Counted from the stretch's first letter, positions 25,622-34,871 are shown. The stretch is DNA of 64,000 bases from Kitasatospora arboriphila (GCF_000717275.1 NZ_JNYV01000002.1:930001-994000), one strand, 5' to 3'. Program-made: numbers and translations. The notes: generated by a model from the sequence alone, not told the origin.

Positions 25622-26356
25622 TCACACAGCTTGCAGCGTGTGCTTCACGGATGCGCCCCCGTCGACCACGAGCACTTGACCCGTGATGTAGCTGGCTGCG
25701 TGCGACGTCAGAAAGGCCGCCACGGAGCCGATTTCGCGCGGTTCGCCGCGCCGGCCCATCGGGATCATGGCGTCGAGCCCGTCGTCACTGGTCCGCGCGG
25801 CCGTGGCGATCGAACCGGGGGCAATGGCATTGATCCTGATCCCGCGGGCCGCGTTTTCCAGAGCGAGGGTCTTGACGAGAGCAATGAGGCCGGCCTTGGC
25901 CGCACCGTATGCGCCGTGGCGAGGGGCGCCGGTCAACCCGCTGACCGATGCGATGGCCACCACCGAACCGCCCGGAGCGAGCAGGCCAACGGCCTCCTGA
26001 GCCACCACCCACTGTTGTCGGAGGTTGATCGTCATCGAACGGTCCCATTCGTCGTCGGTGAACTCTTCCGCGAGGCCCCATATCGAACCGCCCACGACGT
26101 TGACGATGTCGTCGATCCGGCCCCAGCGGTCCACGACGTCGCGGAGAGCTGTGCGTACCGACTGTCGATCTGTGACGTCGACGACCGACGCCGACGCCTC
26201 GGGGCCGCATGCACGTGCCGACGCCTGCGCCGCTGCCATGTCGCGGTCCAGGCACACGACGCGGCTTCCGCTCATGGCGATCTGCGTCGCGCATGCTCGC
26301 CCGATGTCGGGACCGCACCCGAGCACGAGAGCCACCCGCTGTTCACCTCTGGACAT
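25622..26356 (-). CDS. Short-chain dehydrogenase/reductase with variant glycine motif
   Basis: This 244-residue SDR has IASVSGLTGAP and a catalytic YGAAK. The cofactor motif reads LGCGPDIGRACA rather than TGxxxGIG, with Asp in place of a conserved Gly. That variant may alter cofactor preference. The start at 26356 is supported by AAGGAG about eight bases upstream. It is 50 bases downstream of the IclR gene on the same strand and convergent with the dehydrogenase pair. Confidence 0.88.
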   Translation of the reverse strand: MSRGEQRVALVLGCGPDIGRACATQIAMSGSRVVCLDRDMAAAQASARACGPEASASVVDVTDRQSVRTALRDVVDRWGRIDDIVNVVGGSIWGLAEEFTDDEWDRSMTINLRQQWVVAQEAVGLLAPGGSVVAIASVSGLTGAPRHGAYGAAKAGLIALVKTLALENAARGIRINAIAPGSIATAARTSDDGLDAMIPMGRRGEPREIGSVAAFLTSHAASYITGQVLVVDGGASVKHTLQAV

Positions 26357-26406
26357 GACCTGCGCTCCTTTGTGAACATCGCTCGAGCCACCCGAGCGAT
26401 GTGCTG

Positions 26407-27306
26407 TTACGTTCGCTTGTGGATATACGGCGGCGAAAGGGTTACTCCGCCGATTCGCGACATCCGTTCTCGTAAGTCCTCGCCCACGTCGAGTACCTCC
26501 CGACCGGTGAGCGCTTTCGGGAAATTCACCACCGACACGCCGACGTCTACGCGTCCCTGCCGGTTCATCAGGGGTATTCCCACCCATTCGATCTCACGTG
26601 GATCGGTATAGTCGAAATCCGTTATCAGGTACTGAGTTCGACGGAGCTGATCAACGAGGTCGCTGACGACCGAATCGCCATCGCGTTCCGAGATGCTTGC
26701 CGTCGGGCCCAGCATGAGCCGCTCAGCCCGGGCCTTCGCGTCGGTGCGAGCCGCCGCCGCCATTCCTCGGGATCTGAGGAGGTCAAGCGCACTCATCACA
26801 GCGTCCACCTCCTGCGGATCGGGCTCAGATGCCGCGTGCGAGAACCAGTCCTGAATTTCACCCATGCGTCGTCCCGGCAGGAACAACACTCCGAGCGGCG
26901 GTGCGAAAGGCTGCGTCCGCGCGCCGATTCGGAACAGCGTGGTGATTCGCGATGGCTCGCCCGACGCGGCGAGGGGGACGACCCAATCGCCGAGCTCGGC
27001 CGTCATAACGCAGTGCGCATCGTGAGCTCGCGCAATTTCGGCCATCGGAGAACGCAGGACGTCGACGAGTTCCCCGCGGTGCCCGAGGGCTGCCTGCCCG
27101 ACTCCGGTGAGAACAGGACCCAGATGCAAGAGCTTCTCGCGGTCGCGCAGGAGATATCCGGACATCACCAGCGTCTCCACCAACGGGTGGAGCGTCGACT
27201 TACTGATGTCGAGTTCCCGCGCGAGTTCGGACAACGAGAAGCTCCGTTCCGGTTTCCTGGCAAGGAAGTTCAGCACATCGACCACCCGACGTGTCGGATT
27301 GGACAC
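26407..27306 (-). CDS. IclR-family transcriptional regulator
   Basis: This 299-residue protein has an N-terminal winged HTH (FSLSELARELDISKSTLHPLVETL, about residues 22-46) followed by the IclR ligand domain. It starts at GTG with AGGAGG eight bases upstream. It is divergent from the flavin-monooxygenase operon. A GTTCG-N6-CGAAC palindrome in the intergenic region is typical of IclR operators of actinobacterial catabolic genes, so it likely controls that operon. Confidence 0.9.
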   Translation of the reverse strand: MSNPTRRVVDVLNFLARKPERSFSLSELARELDISKSTLHPLVETLVMSGYLLRDREKLLHLGPVLTGVGQAALGHRGELVDVLRSPMAEIARAHDAHCVMTAELGDWVVPLAASGEPSRITTLFRIGARTQPFAPPLGVLFLPGRRMGEIQDWFSHAASEPDPQEVDAVMSALDLLRSRGMAAAARTDAKARAERLMLGPTASISERDGDSVVSDLVDQLRRTQYLITDFDYTDPREIEWVGIPLMNRQGRVDVGVSVVNFPKALTGREVLDVGEDLRERMSRIGGVTLSPPYIHKRT

Positions 27307-27457
27307 CTCCGATACCTCCTCTGCTCGCTGGGACGCGGCTGCTTCGACAACCTACCGCGCGTCCGTGCCGCCACCGATCCGCTCACTGTGATGCGGCGGA
27401 CAACTTTGCTTGACCTGTGACCCAAATCATGGCAGCATTCGAATTATAAAACAACCC

Positions 27458-27473
27458 GTTCGACTATACGAAC
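27458..27473. promoter_or_regulatory. IclR-type operator candidate, GTTCG-ACTATA-CGAAC
   Basis: A perfect five-base inverted repeat with an A+T-rich spacer lies 48 bases before the monooxygenase start and about 150 bases from the IclR start. A further GTTC follows four bases on. Confidence 0.55.
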
Positions 27474-27520
27474 ACCGTTCATGCGGTTCTCGCTCAGGTG
27501 TTTCGTGGTCTGGAGAAAAA

Positions 27521-29083
27521 GTGCGTCTGCGGCGACAATCATCACCTCAACCAACCATCGCGATCATTGGTGGCGGGTTCGGCGGAATCGGTGCACTGGC
27601 GAGATTGACACAAGCCGGCTTCAACCGGGTCACGCTTTTGGAGCAGGCCCCGGGACCTGGTGGCACGTGGTGGCACAACCGCTATCCCGGCGCCGAGGTC
27701 GATACACCATCCGTGCTCTATTCCTACTCGTGGATGCCGTGGAAGTGGTCGCGAACCCATGTTCGGCAGGCCGAATTGCAGGAATATCTCGCAGCTGTGC
27801 TCAGCAAGTTCGACCTGTGGGGCTGTATCCGATTCGGGGTGCAGGTCGAGCGCGTCGTATGGGACGAGGCGCGGAACGAGTACGCGATCTGGTCTGGTGC
27901 CACGCTCATCGCGACGGCCCAGCATGTCATCAGCGCGGTCGGGCTCCTCGGAGACCCCAAGATCCCCAAGTGGGAGGGGCTCGAGGACTTCCGCGGTCCG
28001 GTTGTTCATTCGGCCCGGTGGGACCACGACATGGATTTGACGGGTCTGCGCGTGGGCGTCGTGGGCTCCGGTTCGACAGCTGCACAACTGGTTCCGGCCC
28101 TGTCGGAGATCGCGGGTGAAGTCGTCGTTTTCCAACGCGAGCCGGGATGGGTGGTCCCCAAGAACTCGAGGGAGTACACCGCATCCGAACGGCGAGCACT
28201 CGAATCCTCTTTCGCGCAACGTTTCCTACGGACGAAGTTTCTGCTCCTGCGTGAGCGGGATCAGATCGGCGGAGCTCTGTGGCGAGAGGGCACTGCTGTC
28301 AACACCGCGGCACGAGCGGGCGCCCTCGCCCATATCAACCGTGTGCTGGAAGGCAGACCTGACCTCATCGCAGCGGTGACGCCGACGCATCCGTTTGCGG
28401 GTAAGCGTCCGGTCATCTCTGATGACTTTTACCCAGCGCTGCGCAAGAGCAACGTGACGCTGGTAGCCCGGGGTGTGAAGGGCGTTGACGTCGACGGAGT
28501 GGTCGACGCCGACGGCGAACACCACGCATTGGATGCGCTCATCCTGGCCACCGGCTTCAAAGCGGACTTCTTGACGACTTATGACGTGGTCACCGAGGGC
28601 GGCAAGACCTTGCACGCTAGATGGAACGGTGATGAAACCGCCTTCCTCGGAATAATGGTCGCGGACGTTCCGAACTTTTTTATTCTCTACGGGCCGAACA
28701 CCAACGGCGGTACAATTGTCACCAATCTCGAGCTGCAGATCGACTACGTGGTCGCGGCCATTTCCTCTACTGCCCGTCGCCGCGCTTCGACGATCGAGAT
28801 TCGTCCCTGGGCTCTGCAGGCCTACGATCGCCTTCTGCAGAAAAGGTTGCGCGGGACCACTTTTGAGTTCGAGAACAATTACTACCGCAGCGCATCCGGA
28901 CGAATCAGTACGCAGTGGCCGGAAGGCGTCATCAGTTACGCGATCCTGACCAAACTTCTGCGATGGCCGTTGTGGCGCTACGGATTCCACATGTCTGAAT
29001 CGAACTTGCCCGAACCGGTGTGTCAGTTCGATTCACAGACCGAGAACAACGACGATCCTCTTGTCGAGAAGGTGCATAAATGA
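27521..29083 (+). CDS. Baeyer-Villiger flavin monooxygenase (type I)
   Basis: This 520-residue FAD- and NADPH-dependent enzyme has the FAD Rossmann GGGFGG (17-22), the GGTWWHNRYPGAEVDTPS segment (48-64) and the full BVMO fingerprint F-x-G-x3-H-x3-W as FRGPVVHSARW (157-167). The second Rossmann, GSGSTAAQ, is near residue 180. It would insert oxygen next to a ketone to give an ester or lactone. The GTG at 27521 follows GGAG by five bases. The downstream lactonase-like hydrolase and alcohol dehydrogenase fit a cyclic alcohol-ketone-lactone route. Confidence 0.92.
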   Translation: MRLRRQSSPQPTIAIIGGGFGGIGALARLTQAGFNRVTLLEQAPGPGGTWWHNRYPGAEVDTPSVLYSYSWMPWKWSRTHVRQAELQEYLAAVLSKFDLWGCIRFGVQVERVVWDEARNEYAIWSGATLIATAQHVISAVGLLGDPKIPKWEGLEDFRGPVVHSARWDHDMDLTGLRVGVVGSGSTAAQLVPALSEIAGEVVVFQREPGWVVPKNSREYTASERRALESSFAQRFLRTKFLLLRERDQIGGALWREGTAVNTAARAGALAHINRVLEGRPDLIAAVTPTHPFAGKRPVISDDFYPALRKSNVTLVARGVKGVDVDGVVDADGEHHALDALILATGFKADFLTTYDVVTEGGKTLHARWNGDETAFLGIMVADVPNFFILYGPNTNGGTIVTNLELQIDYVVAAISSTARRRASTIEIRPWALQAYDRLLQKRLRGTTFEFENNYYRSASGRISTQWPEGVISYAILTKLLRWPLWRYGFHMSESNLPEPVCQFDSQTENNDDPLVEKVHK

Positions 29084-29223
29084 GAAGCGCGCTGTTGGTT
29101 ACTGTCCTGGCCGTGCTGGCGCGGCCGATCTGCGAACTGACCTACGACGTCGTCCGAGCTTGGAGAGCAACACTGACTCTTCATCGCATGGATCTACGAG
29201 CCAATCCCACCTCCGGCTTGTGA
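29080..29223 (+). CDS. Small hypothetical protein, 47 residues
   Basis: The ATG overlaps the BVMO stop (ATGA) and the frame runs for 47 residues (MRSALLVTVLAVLARPICEL...). The N-terminus is hydrophobic for about 17 residues, followed by a basic and polar tail, so membrane association is possible. Nothing in the sequence identifies a family. The coupling arrangement supports translation, but it could also be a fortuitous frame in the 197-base gap. Confidence 0.4.
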   Translation: MRSALLVTVLAVLARPICELTYDVVRAWRATLTLHRMDLRANPTSGL

Positions 29224-29280
29224 CCGAGCCAGTTCAACTCCATACCCAATTCGAACACGGAAAGAATCGAGAGCACATCA

Positions 29281-31092
29281 ATGTCCGTTGACCAGACAGT
29301 AAAGCAGCCCGACGCCCAAGTGGGCCCAGCTACCGGAACGCAGCAGGACCCCAATGCTGTGTTCACGGCGTGGTTGGCCAATTTCGAACCCGCGGTGGTC
29401 AATCGAGACCTGACTTCGCTGAAGCACATCCTTGCACCCCACGTGTGGTGGCGTGACCTGGTCGCCCTCGATTGGCAGATGTCCAGTCACAACGGCCCGT
29501 CTGACGTATGCACTTTTGTCGGTGCGAGTCCGGAAGCCGTTGTCTCCGTACAGTTCGACGATGGGTTGCCGCCAGTGCTAACGTCGCCCACGCCGGACAT
29601 GGCCTGGATCGAGGGCTTTTTCCGCTTCGAGACAGCGACGACGCGTGGGCGCGGACACGCACGTCTCGTCGAAGGCGTCGATGGGCAGTGGCAGGCGTGG
29701 ACGATACTCACCGAAGGTTCTGAGCTGATCGACCGCCCTCTTGCAGTTCGACATCGTCGTCCGCGGCCGAGCGGACACGCCACCGAGACCCCCTGGCATC
29801 ATGCCCGTGCGGCGTTGACCGCGCATGACCGCAAGGATCCTGACGTTCTGATCATCGGCGGGGCCCAGAACGGGCTCGGATTGGCGACGACGCTCGGCTT
29901 GATGGGTGTCGATGCTCTGGTTGTCGAAAAGACAGCCACAGTCGGCGATGTGTGGCGAGACCGATATGAGTCACTCGTGCTTCATGCACCGGTGTACAGC
30001 GATCATTTGCCGCACTTCCCCTTTCCCGACAGTTGGCCGGTTTACACGCCGGCTCGCAAGTTTGCCAACTGGCTCGAAAATTATTCAGAGTCAATGGAAT
30101 TGAATGTTTGGACCGGCACCGAGGTTGTGTCGGCGGCGTTCGATGAGACCGCGCAGCACTGGACGGTGGTGACGCAGTCCGAGGCTGGTGAGCGCACCCT
30201 GCGACCGACGCACCTGGTGGTCGCGACCGGGACGTCCTCGGTGCCGCTGGTACCCGACATCCCTGGCCGTGAGGATTTCAAAGGCACAGTGATCCACTCG
30301 AGTGAGCACAAAACAGGTTTGGGATGGGATGATCGAGACGTCGTGGTGATAGGTGCGGGCACCAGTGCGCACGATGTCATCGAGGATTTCTATCACGGTG
30401 GGGCACGGGTCACGATGATCCAGCGCGGCCCGACGTATGTGTTGAGCAGGGATGTCGGCAACAAGATACTGTTCGAATCTGCCTACAGCGAGGACTCGCC
30501 GCCGCTTGATTACGCAGATCTGCAGGCTGATTCCATTCCGTGGCCATTGCTTCTCGATATGGCGGTCGCGCAGACCGAGGCCATTGCGGAGGGAGACCGC
30601 GAGATACTCGACGGATTGGAGGCTGCCGGCTTTGCCACATGCATGGGCGATCCGCGCATGGGCGAGCGGTCGGGGCTGATGTCTTTCGGCTGTCGTCCTG
30701 GTGGCCCGGGAGGCTACTACGTGAACGTCGGAGCATCCGAATTGATCATCGAACGCAAGGTGGCAATTCGCTCCGGTGTCGGACTCCACCATTTCGAGGC
30801 GGACGGGGTGGTGCTGACCGACGGTACCCGTGTGTCAGCTGACCTTGTGGTACTCGCGACAGGATTTCTCGACATGCGCGAAAGCTCGCGTAAGTACCTC
30901 GGCAGCGAGGTGGTTGACAGAACTGATGCGTTCTACGGCATCGATGACACCCGGAACGAACGTGGGCTCATCTTCCAGCCGTCCGGGTACCCACATCTGT
31001 GGTACGCGGGTGGAGGAGTAATCGAGGTCCGCAGGTACGGACGGTTTCTCGCTCTGCAGATCGCGGCGCAGCTCAGTGGATTGGTCGGGTGA
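29281..31092 (+). CDS. Flavin-containing monooxygenase with N-terminal NTF2/SnoaL-like domain
   Basis: This is a 603-residue fusion. Residues about 25-150 look like an NTF2/SnoaL-like domain, and the rest is a two-Rossmann flavin monooxygenase (IIGGAQNGLG at 191-200, VVVIGAGTSAHD near 355). The fingerprint FKGTVIHSSEH at 333-343 follows the FMO/BVMO pattern but ends in SEH rather than the BVMO Trp, placing it nearer FMOs. It would oxygenate a ketone or a soft nucleophile with NADPH and O2. Its GTGA end overlaps the cyclase-family gene. Confidence 0.88.
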   Translation: MSVDQTVKQPDAQVGPATGTQQDPNAVFTAWLANFEPAVVNRDLTSLKHILAPHVWWRDLVALDWQMSSHNGPSDVCTFVGASPEAVVSVQFDDGLPPVLTSPTPDMAWIEGFFRFETATTRGRGHARLVEGVDGQWQAWTILTEGSELIDRPLAVRHRRPRPSGHATETPWHHARAALTAHDRKDPDVLIIGGAQNGLGLATTLGLMGVDALVVEKTATVGDVWRDRYESLVLHAPVYSDHLPHFPFPDSWPVYTPARKFANWLENYSESMELNVWTGTEVVSAAFDETAQHWTVVTQSEAGERTLRPTHLVVATGTSSVPLVPDIPGREDFKGTVIHSSEHKTGLGWDDRDVVVIGAGTSAHDVIEDFYHGGARVTMIQRGPTYVLSRDVGNKILFESAYSEDSPPLDYADLQADSIPWPLLLDMAVAQTEAIAEGDREILDGLEAAGFATCMGDPRMGERSGLMSFGCRPGGPGGYYVNVGASELIIERKVAIRSGVGLHHFEADGVVLTDGTRVSADLVVLATGFLDMRESSRKYLGSEVVDRTDAFYGIDDTRNERGLIFQPSGYPHLWYAGGGVIEVRRYGRFLALQIAAQLSGLVG

Positions 31093-32081
31093 CCGACATG
31101 TCGATGGACGAGTTCTATGAAATGGCAAACGAGGTTCGCAATTGGGGAGTCTGGGGTGCAGATGACGAAGTCGGCACGCTGAACTACATCACTCCTGACG
31201 TTGTCCGCCGCAGCGCGGGTCTCGTCCGCAAGGGCGCGGTCTTCCAATTGGGTATGGACTTCGCTCCGACCGGCCCGCAAGGCGATTTGCTGTTCCGGCG
31301 CAATCCCCTTCACGTGATGACCATCGACGGCGGTGACCGTGGTGCGGTGACCGAGACCTTCCCGTCATGGGAGGCCAATGGCCTCGCGCAGGAATACGCC
31401 GCGTTCATGGGGTCCGACATCCTGCGGTTCACCGACGACATGATCATCATGCACACTCAGTCTTCGACCCAGTGGGACGCGTTGTCCCACGCGTACTACG
31501 ACGGGCTGTTGTACAACGGATTCTCCGCAGACACGGTGACCAGCGTGGGCGCCTACCGGTGTGGGATCGACAAGGTCGGCGCTCGTGGCATCACTTCACG
31601 CGGAGTTCTCCTGGACATAGTTCGACTGCGCGGAGCACAGACATCTCTGATGCACGGGACGCCGATCACCGCCCACGAACTCGACCAGGCGGCGAAGTCG
31701 CAGGGTGTCGAGGTCGGGGAAGGCGACATCGTCTTGATACATACCGGGTGGGTCACAAAGTTCCTCCGCGCCGGTGACAGGTCTCCCAGTGCGGGGCTCG
31801 ATTGGCGTACTGCCCAATGGTTCCGGGAGCGCCGCGTTGCGGCGGTCGCGGCCGACAACAGCGGGGTGGAGGACGTCGCGTCCGGCATCGAAGGGAACAT
31901 GCTCCCGATGCATCTGCTCTGTCTGCGCGAGATGGGGTTGTCTTTCGGGGAATTCTGGGATCTGACGGCGTTGGCCGCGGACTGCGCCGCCGATGGGGTC
32001 TACGAGTTCCAGATTGTTGCTCCGCCGCTGCGGATCTCCGGGGGCGTAGGGTCGCCGATCAACCCCGTGGCAATCAAATGA
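31089..32081 (+). CDS. Cyclase-family (kynurenine-formamidase-like) hydrolase
   Basis: This 330-residue protein has the family metal motif as H-T-Q-S-S-T-Q-W-D-A-L-S-H (His122, Asp130, His134). It also has the downstream GDIVLIHTGW strand and the EGNMLPMHLLCL end region. Members hydrolyse amides, lactones or cyclic intermediates with a divalent metal. It starts at GTG overlapping the monooxygenase stop; an ATG nine bases on is the alternative. Opening of a lactone or cyclic product of the oxygenases is a reasonable inference. Confidence 0.88.
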   Translation: MTDMSMDEFYEMANEVRNWGVWGADDEVGTLNYITPDVVRRSAGLVRKGAVFQLGMDFAPTGPQGDLLFRRNPLHVMTIDGGDRGAVTETFPSWEANGLAQEYAAFMGSDILRFTDDMIIMHTQSSTQWDALSHAYYDGLLYNGFSADTVTSVGAYRCGIDKVGARGITSRGVLLDIVRLRGAQTSLMHGTPITAHELDQAAKSQGVEVGEGDIVLIHTGWVTKFLRAGDRSPSAGLDWRTAQWFRERRVAAVAADNSGVEDVASGIEGNMLPMHLLCLREMGLSFGEFWDLTALAADCAADGVYEFQIVAPPLRISGGVGSPINPVAIK

Positions 32082-32821
32082 CCACCGCGAGAGCGAAAGC
32101 CGCCATTGTTACCGGCGCGGGCTCCGGGATTGGGCTGGCGGTCAGCCGACTACTTGCCGAAGAGGGTTGGCGAGTGGCACTGGTCGATGTCAACGACATC
32201 TCGACAGAGATCATCTCCTCGCCCGAGACGGGCGGCCGGCATCTGGCGATCCGGGCTGATGTATCCGATGAAGCGGCGGTCGATGCGGCGGTATCACAAG
32301 CGGCCCGGGAGTTCGGTGGGCTCGACGCCCTGATCAACAGCGCCGCAATCACGGCCCCGGACGATGGCGACATTTTGAAATCCTCCGTCGAGACGTTCGA
32401 TCGCGTGCTGGCGGTCAACTTGCGTGGCACATTCCTGATGTGCCGGCGTTCAATGCCCAGCCTCGTCGAGAGTTCGGGCGCTATTGTCAATGTCTCCTCT
32501 GCGGCTGCAGTGATGGGTTTGTCCAGCACCGCCTACCCAGCCAGCAAGGGCGGGGTGAACGCGCTGACCCGTGCCATCGCTCATCAGGTTGCCGAATCGG
32601 GAGTGCGGTGCACCGCGGTCATGCCAGGGATGGTCGACACACCAATGCTTGCGGTCGCTGCGGAAAAATCAGGATCCTCGGTCCGCCCGACGCCGGGGGT
32701 CTTCGACCGGCGTGCCCACCCCGACGAAGTCGCTCATCTCATCGTGTTCCTGGTGTCGGATCGGGCGCGGTTCCTGACCGGAGGAGCTATCGCCGCAGAC
32801 GGCGGACTCACCAAGTACTGA
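32078..32821 (+). CDS. Short-chain dehydrogenase/reductase (SDR)
   Basis: This is a classical SDR of 247 residues, with TGAGSGIG for cofactor binding, NSAA, the catalytic Ser in NVSSAAAV and YPASK. The ATG overlaps the stop of the cyclase-family gene, so it is part of the same operon. It probably oxidises a secondary alcohol or hydroxyacid in the pathway. Confidence 0.92.
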   Translation: MTTARAKAAIVTGAGSGIGLAVSRLLAEEGWRVALVDVNDISTEIISSPETGGRHLAIRADVSDEAAVDAAVSQAAREFGGLDALINSAAITAPDDGDILKSSVETFDRVLAVNLRGTFLMCRRSMPSLVESSGAIVNVSSAAAVMGLSSTAYPASKGGVNALTRAIAHQVAESGVRCTAVMPGMVDTPMLAVAAEKSGSSVRPTPGVFDRRAHPDEVAHLIVFLVSDRARFLTGGAIAADGGLTKY

Positions 32822-32866
32822 CCCATTGACCAGGCGATTCTGCCAGACGTCGAGAAAGACCAGTTG

Positions 32867-33721
32867 ATGAAAAGTATTGCCGGCAGCGTTCTCTTGAGCC
32901 GCCGAACCGAGATCGAGACCGCGATGGTCTCTGAACCCCTCAACCCTTCGGTGACACTGACGCGTGTTCGGGAGCCAGGTTTCGAGGGGATCCTGATCGA
33001 TTCCGACAACTACACGCAGACAACGACTCTCATTCATATGCATGGTGGCGGCTTCCGGTTGGGTTCAGCGGCCGCATGGGCGCCGTTTCTGAGTCATGTG
33101 GCCGCACACACCAAGACGCGAGTCCTTGACGTCGACTACCCGCTGGCACCTGAGTACCCGTTTCCTGCTGCCCTCGAGGCATGCCGATCCGCCGCCGAAT
33201 GGGTTGCGGACACAACGGGTGGGTTCGTGCTGTCCGGCGATTCGGCGGGAGCGGGGCTGGCCGCTGCTGTCGCCCTGTCCCTCGGCGGAGTGGCCCGATC
33301 GTGCCACCAGGCGACGGTCCTTTTATCCCCATGGCTCGACCTGCGAGTGGTGAACGGCAGCTTCGACGAGTGCGGTAGAACGGACGCGCTTTTCTCCGCC
33401 GAAGATGCGCGCGAGGCGACGGCGAGCTACTGCCCCGGAGGCGATCTGACGGATCCTCTGCTCTCACCTGGCCTGGGTGACTGGACCGGGCAACCCCCGG
33501 TACTGATCGAAACCAGCAGCAGCGAGGTACTCCGTGACGACGCAAGAAATCTTGCGGCGCAATTGATTGCTTCAGGAGTGACCGTGTGGTTTCGCGAGGT
33601 CGTCGATCAACCCCATGACTGGCACATCACCGGTTCCTCCGTCGGAGTCGTACAAACCTCACTCGGTGTGATGCGCGAGTTCATTTGCATGACATCAGCG
33701 CCACCTCCGGTGCAGGTATGA
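32867..33721 (+). CDS. Alpha/beta hydrolase, HGGG (hormone-sensitive-lipase-like) type
   Basis: This 284-residue protein has the oxyanion motif HGGGF (59-63) and the nucleophile elbow GDSAG (124-128), with Asp and His of the triad in the C-terminal part (DWHIT). This family includes esterases and monoterpene lactone hydrolases. In the context of a BVMO it is a good candidate for the lactone- or ester-opening step. A TTG precedes the ATG chosen here. The stop overlaps the next gene (ATGA). Confidence 0.9.
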   Translation: MKSIAGSVLLSRRTEIETAMVSEPLNPSVTLTRVREPGFEGILIDSDNYTQTTTLIHMHGGGFRLGSAAAWAPFLSHVAAHTKTRVLDVDYPLAPEYPFPAALEACRSAAEWVADTTGGFVLSGDSAGAGLAAAVALSLGGVARSCHQATVLLSPWLDLRVVNGSFDECGRTDALFSAEDAREATASYCPGGDLTDPLLSPGLGDWTGQPPVLIETSSSEVLRDDARNLAAQLIASGVTVWFREVVDQPHDWHITGSSVGVVQTSLGVMREFICMTSAPPPVQV

Positions 33722-34827
33722 GGCGAGGGCGGTCTGTCGTCTTCAGGGGGCCCGGGACCGGCCTCGAGTGCGCAGAACGCGATGTGCTCCCGGCGGAGCC
33801 CCTTGAACTCGTGGTGAGGGTGACGCATGCGGGGGTGTGCGGTTCCGACGGACACCATCTCACCGGAGATGTTGCCGGGTCTGCAACCGACCGGGGATAC
33901 AACAACATGGGTTCGTATCATCTCGGGCACGAGGGCGTGGGAACGATCGTGGAATTGGGAGACAGTGTTCACGCCGATCGGGCGGGGACCCCGATCGCGT
34001 TGGGCGACAGGGTGTTCTGGTCTCCACCGACCCCTTGCGGCGAGTGCCCGAGTTGCGCAGCGAACTGGACGACGGCTCTTTGCGAAGATCTTGATTGGCC
34101 CCAGGGAGTGGGGAGGCAGTCGTCGGCGTCGTATCAGGATTACGCGACCATCTCCACCAGGGCGGCCTTCTACCGCATCCCGGACCCGGCTTCCTCGGAC
34201 GCAGTGATCGCTTTTGGTTGCGCAATGCCTACCGCCCTTGGTGGCCTTCGACGTCTGGGGCCGGTTGTCCCCGGTTCGACTGTGGTGGTTCAAGGAAACG
34301 GGCCGGTCGGGCTCGCAACAGCGATGCTCTTCCGTCTGAACGAAGCCGCGCGGATCGTTGTCATCGGTGACCCCGGGCAGCGGATGGCGGCGGCCGTTAG
34401 GCTGGGTGCCACCGACACATTGTCGATACTGGATACTGACGCCGCTCAACGTTCGCAATATATTCGCGACCTGACGTCAGGCCGAGGAGCCGACGTAGTT
34501 GTCGAGGCGGCGGGTCATGTCAGTGCGTTCGCCGAAGCCCTGCCGATGCTCGCCGTACGAGGCCGCGTCCTTGTCCTGGGTCTGTTCTCCGGCAGCACGA
34601 AGGTTCCGTTCGACCCGGTGTGGACGAACAACCGTGAGCTGTCGGTCATCGGTTCGCTGGGCTGCCCGATCGAGGACTATGGCCGCACCGTGAACATCGC
34701 TCATCGGTACGACAACTCGTTTGGCCTTCGCGACCTCGTCACTCACCGGTTTGGTCTCGACCAGGTGACCGATGCCATTTCCAGTGCGACCTCTGGGTCG
34801 GCGATCAAGGCGGTCGTCAACCCCTGA
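33718..34827 (+). CDS. Zinc-dependent alcohol dehydrogenase (MDR superfamily)
   Basis: This 369-residue medium-chain dehydrogenase has catalytic-zinc motifs GVCGSDGHH and GHEGVG. The four structural-zinc cysteines are in CGECPSCAANWTTALC, and the cofactor-domain motif is GNGPVGLAT. It should oxidise an alcohol with NAD(P). It is the last gene of the overlapping run that starts at the monooxygenases and would supply or recycle the ketone or aldehyde intermediate. Confidence 0.92.
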   Translation: MRRGRSVVFRGPGTGLECAERDVLPAEPLELVVRVTHAGVCGSDGHHLTGDVAGSATDRGYNNMGSYHLGHEGVGTIVELGDSVHADRAGTPIALGDRVFWSPPTPCGECPSCAANWTTALCEDLDWPQGVGRQSSASYQDYATISTRAAFYRIPDPASSDAVIAFGCAMPTALGGLRRLGPVVPGSTVVVQGNGPVGLATAMLFRLNEAARIVVIGDPGQRMAAAVRLGATDTLSILDTDAAQRSQYIRDLTSGRGADVVVEAAGHVSAFAEALPMLAVRGRVLVLGLFSGSTKVPFDPVWTNNRELSVIGSLGCPIEDYGRTVNIAHRYDNSFGLRDLVTHRFGLDQVTDAISSATSGSAIKAVVNP

Positions 34828-34871
34828 TCAGCCGTGGGTCCGTAGCCCGCGGTGTACAGAGAAAGAAGGAC

